From Spirosoma linguale DSM 74 (GTDB lineage: Bacteria; Bacteroidota; Bacteroidia; Cytophagales; Spirosomataceae): 64,000 nt of DNA. The translations under genes were made by a program, and so were the position numbers. The notes under the pieces are model-generated. The model had not been told where the DNA came from. It did not search any database and saw only the letters and a list, made by a program, of their open reading frames with translations. Within the stretch, counting starts at the first letter, position 1; every line of letters starts with the position of its first letter. The stretch spans positions 3,024,001 through 3,088,000 of the forward strand of contig CP001769.1 in the NCBI GenBank assembly GCA_000024525.1, given 5' to 3'. Positions 43,642-51,761 of this stretch are shown here, piece by piece.

Positions 43642-45756
43642 ATGCTTACGCGACGTATCCTTTTCTTTAGTTGTCTTTTAATCAGTCCATTCAGTGGCCT
43701 CACTCAGTCGACCGGGACCCGTTCGGCCGAGTCCCAAAAGCGGCTAAACAACCCGGCAGACACTCAGCAGCAAACCAATGGCAATGTGCAATGGGCTAGT
43801 CGGGTAATTGGGGTATCTTCCGAAAAGAAAGGAGAGCCCTACGGCGAACAGTATAAAGCATCTCAGGCCCTGGGCCGCCCCAGCAAATTACCGGATACGG
43901 GTGAAAGCCCCTGCGCATGGGCACCCTTTTATGCCGATGGCACAGCCGATGAATGGATACAGGTAGGCTTTGCCAAACCCATACATGCCCGCCAGGTTGT
44001 TATTGCTGAGAATGTAAATCCTGGCTCGGTGGTGCGGGTTCTGGCCATTGACCCTAAAGGGGCCGAACACCCCATATACGAAGCAACAACGATTCAGGCA
44101 CGCCCGGACCCGCTCCTTCGTCTGTTTCCGAAAGATACCGCCTTCCTATGCACTCAGCTAAAAGTTTTTATCAATGGAGCGGCCCTGAAAGGTATCAATC
44201 AGATCGACGCGATTGGCATTTCTGAAGATCTCAAACCCGTTTCAGTGAACCTGAGCATTTCGAAAGACATACCGAAAGAAATCAAGAAAGAGAACCTGGG
44301 CAAAACGGTGAATTCGGCTGGCCAGGAGGTGGCTCCTGTTATCTCGCCCGACGGCCGAACGCTTTATTTCACCCGCAATTTCAATAAAGCCAATATTGGG
44401 GCATCAGACCGACAGGATGTCTGGTATTCGACCCTTGAGTCGGGTGTTGGCGGAAATCCATCCGGCTGGAGTGAAGCGGTAAACATCGGTTCGCCTATCA
44501 ACAACACCGGCGATAATGCCATTAGTGGCATGGCGACCGACGGACGGACGGCCTACCTGATTAATGTGTACCGCCCTGATGGGGGCATGTCGTTTGGTAT
44601 TTCTAAGTCCATCCGGACCAAAACGGGCTGGTCGCAGCCGGTCGAATGCCGCATTGCCAACAATTATAATCTGCACGAGAAAAATCAGCTTGAGTTCTGT
44701 GTCTCGCCCGATGGGCACGCTATTATTCTGGCCGTACAGCGGAAAGACACAAAGGGCGATCGCGACCTGTATATCTCTTTTCAGAAGGCAGACAACAGCT
44801 GGCAGGAACCCGTTTCGTTGGGCAATGTCATTAACACGGCCGATTTTGAAAGCTCTCCCTTTCTGGCAGCCGACAGCCGCACGCTTTACTTTACGTCGGG
44901 GGGGCATCCCGGTTACGGCAATGGAGATATTTTCGTGTCGCGTCGGCTCGATGATTCCTGGAGTAACTGGAGTGAACCCGAAAACTTGGGTCCGGCGATC
45001 AATACAAACGAGTGGGACGGCTATTTTACCATTCCGGCGTCCGGCGATTATGCGTACCTAAGCTCCCGGTCGGGTTCGTTGGGTGAGGATGATATATTCC
45101 GGCTGAAGTTATACCCTGCCATTAAACCTGATCCCGTTGCCATTATTTCCGGGTTGGTACTGGACTCGAAAACGAAGAAGCCCATTGCCTCGGAGATCGT
45201 GTCGACCTTACTTGGTGATCAGAAACCGCTGGGTAAAGTTGACTTCAACCCCGAAACCGGCGAGTACAAACTTATTCTGCCAACCCAAAAGACCTACGTG
45301 CTGACAGCCACCAAAGAAGGCTACTTCCCAACGATAGAAACCCTGGACCTGAGCAAAGACAAGCGTTTCCGCGACATAAAAAAGAACCTTTACCTCGCTA
45401 AAATCGAGGCCGGTCAGACAATCACCATGCGCGAGGTCTTGTTCCAGCAGAGCCAGTTTACACTTTTGCCCGGTGCCGACACGGAGCTGGACAAGATGGC
45501 TGACATGATGGAAACGCATCCAACCATGGAACTTCTCATCGAAGGTCATACTGATAATCAGGGCGACTGGGAGCCAAACATGAAACTGGCCGAAGACCGC
45601 GTTCGGGTTGTGAAAGAGTACCTGCTGAAGAAGGGAATCAAACCCGAACGTATCCAGACCAAAGCCTGGGGACCCAGCAAACCGATTGCCAGTAACGAAA
45701 CCGAAGAGAAACGTAAACTTAACCGAAGAGTAGAATTCACCATCCTGAAATTGTAA
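43642..45756 (+). CDS. PD40-repeat / OmpA family protein
   Basis: This 704-residue envelope protein has a signal peptide (to about residue 20), a jelly-roll-like domain (about 45-200), a PD40 beta-propeller (about 225-490; repeats such as VISPDGRTLYFTRNF and LAADSRTLYFTSGG), a carboxypeptidase-regulatory-like fold (about 500-580) and a C-terminal OmpA peptidoglycan-binding domain (LLIEGHTDNQGDWEPN in outline; RKLNRRVEF near the end). It probably links the outer membrane with peptidoglycan. Confidence 0.93.
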   Translation: MLTRRILFFSCLLISPFSGLTQSTGTRSAESQKRLNNPADTQQQTNGNVQWASRVIGVSSEKKGEPYGEQYKASQALGRPSKLPDTGESPCAWAPFYADGTADEWIQVGFAKPIHARQVVIAENVNPGSVVRVLAIDPKGAEHPIYEATTIQARPDPLLRLFPKDTAFLCTQLKVFINGAALKGINQIDAIGISEDLKPVSVNLSISKDIPKEIKKENLGKTVNSAGQEVAPVISPDGRTLYFTRNFNKANIGASDRQDVWYSTLESGVGGNPSGWSEAVNIGSPINNTGDNAISGMATDGRTAYLINVYRPDGGMSFGISKSIRTKTGWSQPVECRIANNYNLHEKNQLEFCVSPDGHAIILAVQRKDTKGDRDLYISFQKADNSWQEPVSLGNVINTADFESSPFLAADSRTLYFTSGGHPGYGNGDIFVSRRLDDSWSNWSEPENLGPAINTNEWDGYFTIPASGDYAYLSSRSGSLGEDDIFRLKLYPAIKPDPVAIISGLVLDSKTKKPIASEIVSTLLGDQKPLGKVDFNPETGEYKLILPTQKTYVLTATKEGYFPTIETLDLSKDKRFRDIKKNLYLAKIEAGQTITMREVLFQQSQFTLLPGADTELDKMADMMETHPTMELLIEGHTDNQGDWEPNMKLAEDRVRVVKEYLLKKGIKPERIQTKAWGPSKPIASNETEEKRKLNRRVEFTILKL

Positions 45757-45774
45757 AACCGGTGGGTAGTGGCT

Positions 45775-45782
45775 TACATTTG
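45775..45782 (+). promoter_or_regulatory. -7 box upstream of the glycan cluster
   Basis: TACATTTG matches TAnnTTTG, 34 bases before the ATG at 45816. It suggests that the cluster can be transcribed separately from the OmpA gene, which ends 19 bases earlier. Confidence 0.4.
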
Positions 45783-45815
45783 TCCCAAATGCCGAATTCT
45801 ATCACTTCTGACCGC

Positions 45816-47612
45816 ATGATTACCAATAACCGTTCTGGTTTATTTGCCCAGTTGAGTTCTCCACGCCTACTCATTTTTTTGATTCTCCTGTTTGCCTTAG
45901 GCCTCCGGCTCTACAAATCCAGTGTTCATGGCCTATATCTCGATGAAAAATTCACATTAATCAATACCTCAGGCGTATCCTTAGAAGGATATAACCAGCA
46001 CGATGTGTTTTTCACACCGGGCAAGACCTATTTCACCCCCAAGGAATTCTGGAAAGAAAAGCCCCTAAAAGATTATATCCGGGCCATCATCCAGACCGAT
46101 ATCGGGAATAGTCCCTCTCATTACGCGCTGCTTTGGGCCTGGATACAGGTTTTCGGGCTGAGTGATCTCTCCATCCGAATGCCGTCCATTTTGTTCAGTA
46201 CGCTCATTGTAGGATTGGTCTTTCTATTGGTTCGACGGTACCTGCGTTCCGACTCACTGGCCTTGCTGTGTGCCTTTCTGACTGCCATTGAGCCTTTTTT
46301 CATTGCCTATAGCCATATGGCCCGCAATTATTGCATGACCATCTTTATCAGTCTGCTGGGCACTTATCTCTTTCTACGAATTCTGGACCGACGGGCTGAA
46401 GGCAAGCAACCCATTGGTCTCTACATTGGATACGGCTTGTCTTTCGCGCTGGCTACGCTCGGTCATTACCTGGCAGTAACTATTTTTTTATGCCACGGGC
46501 TGTACCTGGTTCTGTTCAATCGTGACCTAAAAACATACATTGGTCTGGGGCTTAGCACCATCGGGGGAGCCGTTGGCCTGATTATTCCCTGGTTTGTGTT
46601 CGGTGGCGGAAAGTATACCTTTCAGACACTGGCTTATCAGGCCAAACTGTATGGCGGGCTGGCCCTGACGAACCCCTATAATAATGGTTTTGGCATCATT
46701 TTACCCGCTACGGTGGGTAATGTGGTGAAGAAATCAATTCCCGTTCTGGCCGATCTGTTCATGTTCTCCAACGGTCTCTCAACAGATACGCTGGCCTTTC
46801 GAAATCTGGTTATTGCGTTCGCGCTGGGCTGTGTGGCAGTGCTGGTCATCCACCGGTTTGGCCGGGGACGCTCCGTACCTGTATGGGTTAGCATGCTGAT
46901 ACCACTGTTGCTGGTGGCCGGATTTGCGATTTACTCGGTACAATCGCCCCGACTGATTGTGGCTGCTGCTGTTCCTCTGTTTTATTACCTGCTGAGTCAG
47001 GCATTCATTGGATACACGAATCGACCTGAGCGCCGGTTTCTGTTTCTGCTGGTGCTGATGAGCACAATACCAACCCTGTTTTTGATTGCCATCGCCTTTC
47101 GGAACGGGCATACGTATGGTATTACCCAACGGTATTCCGGCTTTTCCTTTCCCTATGCGCTTATTTTGGTGGGCCTGACCGTTCGGGAGGTATTCCGTCA
47201 GCCAACTTACCTGCGACTGACGCTGGCGGCTGTTCTGCTGTTGCAGAGTTATTACATCGCCGACCTACTGTACCGTATCTACGAGGATCAGGCACCAAAG
47301 TACACGTACTACGGCCACTACCGCATCGAAAACCCATATGCCACAGCTGCTAATCGTATAAAGAGGATGTATACGCCGGGCGACACCGTTCTATACCCGT
47401 CTCCCCGGACAGCACCCCGCGATGAAGTGGAAAATACATACACCACGCACTCCATCATTGACGCCCAGTACACAAACCTGTATCTGCCCAAAGACGCTAC
47501 GTATTATCAGCGTATGGATACGACCCAGACCGACCGAATCATTCTGGTGAAGGGGAGTACGAAACAACGAGTGACAATTTTCGATTTTGAAGGCACCAAA
47601 TACCGGTACTAA
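45816..47612 (+). CDS. Polytopic glycosyltransferase (GT39/ArnT-like)
   Basis: I place the start at 45816 (MITNNRSGLF) because of the -7 box at 45775; ATG 45789 and GTG 45762 are in frame. The product of about 598 residues has roughly a dozen membrane helices. An early periplasmic loop carries the GT-C acidic motif in HGLYLDEKFTLI, and a second loop has the conserved SHYALLW. A C-terminal soluble tail of about 80 residues follows. Such enzymes transfer sugars from lipid-phosphate donors. It is followed two bases later by another polytopic protein. Confidence 0.85.
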   Translation: MITNNRSGLFAQLSSPRLLIFLILLFALGLRLYKSSVHGLYLDEKFTLINTSGVSLEGYNQHDVFFTPGKTYFTPKEFWKEKPLKDYIRAIIQTDIGNSPSHYALLWAWIQVFGLSDLSIRMPSILFSTLIVGLVFLLVRRYLRSDSLALLCAFLTAIEPFFIAYSHMARNYCMTIFISLLGTYLFLRILDRRAEGKQPIGLYIGYGLSFALATLGHYLAVTIFLCHGLYLVLFNRDLKTYIGLGLSTIGGAVGLIIPWFVFGGGKYTFQTLAYQAKLYGGLALTNPYNNGFGIILPATVGNVVKKSIPVLADLFMFSNGLSTDTLAFRNLVIAFALGCVAVLVIHRFGRGRSVPVWVSMLIPLLLVAGFAIYSVQSPRLIVAAAVPLFYYLLSQAFIGYTNRPERRFLFLLVLMSTIPTLFLIAIAFRNGHTYGITQRYSGFSFPYALILVGLTVREVFRQPTYLRLTLAAVLLLQSYYIADLLYRIYEDQAPKYTYYGHYRIENPYATAANRIKRMYTPGDTVLYPSPRTAPRDEVENTYTTHSIIDAQYTNLYLPKDATYYQRMDTTQTDRIILVKGSTKQRVTIFDFEGTKYRY

Positions 47613-47614
47613 TT

Positions 47615-49408
47615 GTGACCACAGAACAGCCAATAACGGATAAATCACGACACCCCGGACAGCCCAGGCTATTACAGCGTTGGCTGCCGGGTATGTCGTG
47701 GGTATTGCTGGGGTTGCCCATCCTGTTTTTTGCATTCGTCTGGCAGTATTATGCCGTAAATATTCCCAAATGGGACGACCACGCCCTGCGGGCATTCCTG
47801 TTTTATTCTGATCAGGAACCCACCCTCACCGGAAAGATCTATCAGCTTTTCAGGCAGCATAACGAACACCGGATTGTGTATGACCGGCTCATCACGCGAC
47901 TTGATTACAGCCTGTTCGGGAAGCTCAACTTTGTCCACCTCATGCTGGTTGGCAACCTGAGTCTGGTTGGCTTGCTGCTGGTTTTTGTAGCTGCGTTACG
48001 CCGGTCGATGCCCGGCCGGACAACCGCACTTTATGCCCTTCCTATATCCCTGCTGCTCTTCAACCTGTCGCAGTGGGAAAACATGTATTGGGGGATGGCA
48101 GCTCTGCAAAACTTCTCGGTTGTGTTATGGGTACTGGCGGCTTTCTATTTTTTGAGTTACACCCGTTTATGGGGGCTGGCGCTGGTGTCGGCTACGCTGG
48201 CAACATTAACCAGCGGTAATGGCCTTATAGTATGGCCAATCGGTTTTGTTATTCTCGCATTGCGTTTACCAGCTTACGTGCCTGCAACCGGCCGACAGCT
48301 TTACAGACCTCTGCTCGGCTGGCTGGCTGGGGCAGCACTGGTCATTGGACTTTATTTCACAGGCTTCGAAAAACCGGATGGTATTGCTTATGTAAAACCT
48401 GGGCTGACTGACCTGTTAAAAGGCTGGTTTGCCGTTCTGGGAGCAGCTGCCGAAGCCCTTCCGGTTCGCACTCCCCTTCGTACGTGTATTTTGCTGGGCG
48501 CTGTCCTGTTTGCGGCTATCGTTTATGTGATCGTCAAGACCCTCTGGACCAACCGAGTTCTTATCGGCAAGGTGTTCAGCGGCCTGGTAACGCGTAATAC
48601 AAACGTACTGAAAACGGAAAAAGTGATGGCTTCCAGTACACTCTTCTTCTGGAGTAGTGCCGCTTTCATTTTGGGAACAACGCTCGTTGTCGCCTGGGCT
48701 CGGACGGGCTTTGGGGTCAATTTGCTCATTACGAGTCGGTACAAAATGTACTCCCTGACGGGTTTATCACTGGTATATTTCTACACGGTGGCGAACCTGC
48801 CGGGTCGGCTGGCCCGGTGGTGGATGATGGGAAGTATACTCAGCAGTTGTGTATTTGCCGGGCTGACATATTATGCGTTTCTGGACGAAACCATCTGGTG
48901 GCGGCACTGGCTGACAACCAATCAGTTCAACTGGACATATACGACCAACCGGCCCGTCACCTCCTCCGACTCTATATCACAGAAGTATACGCCCTCTACT
49001 CCGGCTTTCTATGACGCGGCATTACCGGTGTTATTCGGTCCAGCCCAACAACCGGCTCTCGACTTAAAACTGACCGAAATCAACGGTGGTTTTTCGATTG
49101 AGAGCGCAACCTTTCCTTTCCAGGGTTTGCGTGATGAAGGCGCTTATGTAGTTGCACGGTCGGCGAAACGGACGTACTTGTTTCCGGTCTGGCAAAACCA
49201 GCAGTCTGTTCTGGCGGCACGATTTAAACCGGCCAGCGTATTCACGAATGGATTTAAAGCAACCCTTCTCGATTTGGAGCTGGACGCGGGCAGTTATCGA
49301 CTGTTTGTGTTGAAGGTGACGAGTCCAACTACCTTTAGTCTGTATCCTACCAATCAGCAACTAACTTCCAAAGGCCCACCGGCTACCGTGAGCACCAAAA
49401 ACTGGTAG
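47615..49408 (+). CDS. Polytopic membrane protein, GT-C-like
   Basis: This 597-residue protein starts with GTG directly after the previous stop. It has about ten membrane helices and a conserved first loop with NIPKWDDHALRAFLF and RQHNEHRIVYDRL, whose paired acidic residues resemble GT-C glycosyltransferase loops. A C-terminal soluble beta-rich domain of about 130 residues follows. I do not assign a substrate. Its coupling to the GT39-like gene suggests work on the same surface glycan or glycolipid. Confidence 0.78.
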   Translation: MTTEQPITDKSRHPGQPRLLQRWLPGMSWVLLGLPILFFAFVWQYYAVNIPKWDDHALRAFLFYSDQEPTLTGKIYQLFRQHNEHRIVYDRLITRLDYSLFGKLNFVHLMLVGNLSLVGLLLVFVAALRRSMPGRTTALYALPISLLLFNLSQWENMYWGMAALQNFSVVLWVLAAFYFLSYTRLWGLALVSATLATLTSGNGLIVWPIGFVILALRLPAYVPATGRQLYRPLLGWLAGAALVIGLYFTGFEKPDGIAYVKPGLTDLLKGWFAVLGAAAEALPVRTPLRTCILLGAVLFAAIVYVIVKTLWTNRVLIGKVFSGLVTRNTNVLKTEKVMASSTLFFWSSAAFILGTTLVVAWARTGFGVNLLITSRYKMYSLTGLSLVYFYTVANLPGRLARWWMMGSILSSCVFAGLTYYAFLDETIWWRHWLTTNQFNWTYTTNRPVTSSDSISQKYTPSTPAFYDAALPVLFGPAQQPALDLKLTEINGGFSIESATFPFQGLRDEGAYVVARSAKRTYLFPVWQNQQSVLAARFKPASVFTNGFKATLLDLELDAGSYRLFVLKVTSPTTFSLYPTNQQLTSKGPPATVSTKNW

Positions 49409-49458
49409 CTTCCAGAGTGGTTCGTTTTAGTTGATTTTTGGCTTAATTCAACACACAC

Positions 49459-50649
49459 TTGATTCATCAACAGCACCCTTCGTCCAATTTGTCTAACCAA
49501 TCGTCTATACCAACCGCTGCCCCTGCCCGTTCAACGCTGAATCACCTTCGGCAGCTGGACGGTATTCGATTCATTGCGGTGGGCATGGTCCTGTTCGACC
49601 ATTGGATGGTTGGCCGGGCCGATGGGCTGGCATTGGGGGCATTGGGCGTTACGATCTTTTTTGTGCTAAGCGGTTTTCTGATAACCCGTATCCTGCTGTC
49701 GAGCAAAGACAAGCTCAGCAACCAGCCAAACGGAGGGTTAGGAAAGTACCTCAAGACGTTCTACATCCGCCGTACCCTGCGTATTTTCCCAATTTATTAC
49801 CTGACACTCTTTGTTCTCTATCTGATTAACGAACCACCCGTCCGCCGAACATTTGCGTGGCTGGCTCTTTATGCATCCAACATATACATAGCGCGTTATG
49901 CTACCTGGATGGGCACCGTCGATCACCTGTGGTCGTTAGCCGTTGAAGAGCAGGTGTACCTTATTTTTCCGTTACTCCTCTTTTTCATGCCACGCCGGTG
50001 GGTTCCGCTCACCTCCATACTTATGATTGTTGGCAGCGTTGGGTTACGGTACATCCTGTTTCACAAGCAGTTGCCCTGGTTTATCGGGTACGTATCCATG
50101 CCCACCTGCCTGGATGCGTTTGGTCTGGGTATGCTGATGGCGTTTACCTGGCTGTATCGACGCGAGTGGTTCACCCGCTTGTTTCAATCGTCAACCTGGG
50201 TTATTGTCAGCCTGCTGGCGTTTCTGGGAGCAGTCTGGCTCACAAACTGGCTGGCCCAGACACCATCAATCGGGTATCACAATGTGGTGGCCGATGTGTG
50301 GGAACGGCTGATTGGCTCTCTGTTTGGCTTTTTCCTCATTGGCCGGGCGGTTGTTGGATTCAGGGGCCCAATGAAATGGGTTCTCGAAAATCCGGTCAGT
50401 CAGTACATGGGCCGCATCAGTTACGGACTATACCTTTTTCATAATTTCGTCTTTAACTTTTTTCACACCCAACCAACTCATTTTACGGTTCGAGCCTGGA
50501 AACGCCTTTCCGAAATGATGCCTTTCCTGACAAGTTCCTACTTTTTCCAATTTTCATTTTATCTTGTATTAACCGTCGTACTGGCAACAATTTCTTGGTT
50601 TTTGATTGAAAAACCGATTAATAATCTGAAAGATCGCTTTTCATATTAA
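49459..50649 (+). CDS. Acyltransferase 3 family membrane protein
   Basis: The 396-residue product has about ten membrane helices and the acyltransferase-3 signature: LRQLDGIRFIAVGMVLFDHW (about 30-49, with the catalytic-type histidine), then TIFFVLSGFLITRIL, RRTLRIFPIYYL and WSLAVEEQVYLIFPLLL. These enzymes O-acylate sugars of surface polysaccharides or lipids. The start is uncertain; the first possible codon is TTG at 49459, and no ATG precedes the conserved region. Confidence 0.92.
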   Translation: MIHQQHPSSNLSNQSSIPTAAPARSTLNHLRQLDGIRFIAVGMVLFDHWMVGRADGLALGALGVTIFFVLSGFLITRILLSSKDKLSNQPNGGLGKYLKTFYIRRTLRIFPIYYLTLFVLYLINEPPVRRTFAWLALYASNIYIARYATWMGTVDHLWSLAVEEQVYLIFPLLLFFMPRRWVPLTSILMIVGSVGLRYILFHKQLPWFIGYVSMPTCLDAFGLGMLMAFTWLYRREWFTRLFQSSTWVIVSLLAFLGAVWLTNWLAQTPSIGYHNVVADVWERLIGSLFGFFLIGRAVVGFRGPMKWVLENPVSQYMGRISYGLYLFHNFVFNFFHTQPTHFTVRAWKRLSEMMPFLTSSYFFQFSFYLVLTVVLATISWFLIEKPINNLKDRFSY

Positions 50650-50744
50650 TCCCTTAACTTCTTGTACGCCACTGCCGGAATGATTGTCAATCAGCCACTC
50701 GCTAAGGTCAGGTTAGTTTACACATTTCACCGATAACAATTTCC

Positions 50745-50752
50745 TATATTTG
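50745..50752 (+). promoter_or_regulatory. -7 box upstream of the GT2 gene
   Basis: TATATTTG matches TAnnTTTG within the 234-base gap before the GT2 gene. The predicted leader is about 125 bases. The -33 region is not convincing. Confidence 0.4.
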
Positions 50753-50883
50753 CGAATCCTCTTAATCAAAAACATAGTTACCATTATTATCGTCTCTGAA
50801 TATCGGCTGCATCGAATACTACCCCACTCAGTCAATATGCCGGTTTCAATGTCTGTTAATGAGTTTTCACTAATTAGCCAAGT

Positions 50884-51645
50884 ATGAGTCTCCTGCTGTC
50901 AATTGTAATGCCGGCTTACAACGAAGAAGAAGTGATCGAAACTGTTGTCAAGCAGTGGACTGATTTGTTGACCCGCCAGTTTCCTACCGAAAATACGCGT
51001 CTGATAGTTGTTAATGATGGCTCCCGCGATAAAACGGGTGCTATACTGGATCAAATCAAAGACCTCTACCCAAAACTGCTGGTTGTGCATCAACCAAACG
51101 GTGGGCATGGTAACGCCGTTGTGAACGGGTATCGGCAGGCAGTGGCCCTTGACTCAGAGTATATATTTCAGACGGATAGCGACGACCAGTTTATTGCCGA
51201 CGACTTTGAGAAGCTTTGGGAGAAGCGGAGCAAGTCGCCATTTATTCTGGGCTACCGGGAAGAGCGTTATGACGCCCCGGCCCGCTTACTTATTACCCGT
51301 ATTCTACGCTGGAGCATTGCCTTTATTTATGGCACCTACATCATGGACAGTAATATTCCGTTCCGACTTATCCGGGGCACATTCCTGCGGAAGTTACTGG
51401 CTCAATTACCTGACCCAACTCCCTTTGCACCTAATATTTTCTTGGCCGTCATGGCTAAAAAAGCCGGATACAATACCTTCGACATTCCCATTACCCACAA
51501 AGAGCGGGTTACGGGTACGGTTTCGATCCTGAAATGGAAGCTGCTGAAAGTATGTATTCAAAGCTTCAAAGAGCTGGCTCAATTCCGTTTTGAATTAGGC
51601 GGTAAAGTGAAAGCGCTGAAGAAACCAGAACCGGTAATAGCCTAA
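50884..51645 (+). CDS. Family 2 glycosyltransferase
   Basis: This 253-residue protein has a GT-A fold with the opening LLSIVMPAYNEEEVI, the nucleotide-binding VVNDGSRDKTG (about 42-52), HQPNGGHGNAVVNGY and the metal-binding TDSDDQF (about 98-104). Unlike dolichyl-phosphate mannose synthase relatives with membrane tails, it has no C-terminal helix. It probably supplies a lipid-linked or polymer sugar for this cluster. Confidence 0.92.
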   Translation: MSLLLSIVMPAYNEEEVIETVVKQWTDLLTRQFPTENTRLIVVNDGSRDKTGAILDQIKDLYPKLLVVHQPNGGHGNAVVNGYRQAVALDSEYIFQTDSDDQFIADDFEKLWEKRSKSPFILGYREERYDAPARLLITRILRWSIAFIYGTYIMDSNIPFRLIRGTFLRKLLAQLPDPTPFAPNIFLAVMAKKAGYNTFDIPITHKERVTGTVSILKWKLLKVCIQSFKELAQFRFELGGKVKALKKPEPVIA

Positions 51646-51684
51646 AAATGTGGGGGATACGTCAGTAGTAGTACGTTAATACAT

Positions 51685-51731
51685 GATAAGTGGCTGACGC
51701 GAAAGCAATACTCGTGAATCAGCCACTTCTC
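51685..51731. repeat. Short inverted repeat
   Basis: GATAAGTGGCTGA (51685-51697) and TCAGCCACTTCTC (51719-51731) pair at 12 of 13 positions between the GT2 gene and the large unknown gene. No T-tract follows. Confidence 0.55.
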
Positions 51732-51761
51732 ATATATTGACCCACCGATTCACTATCAATT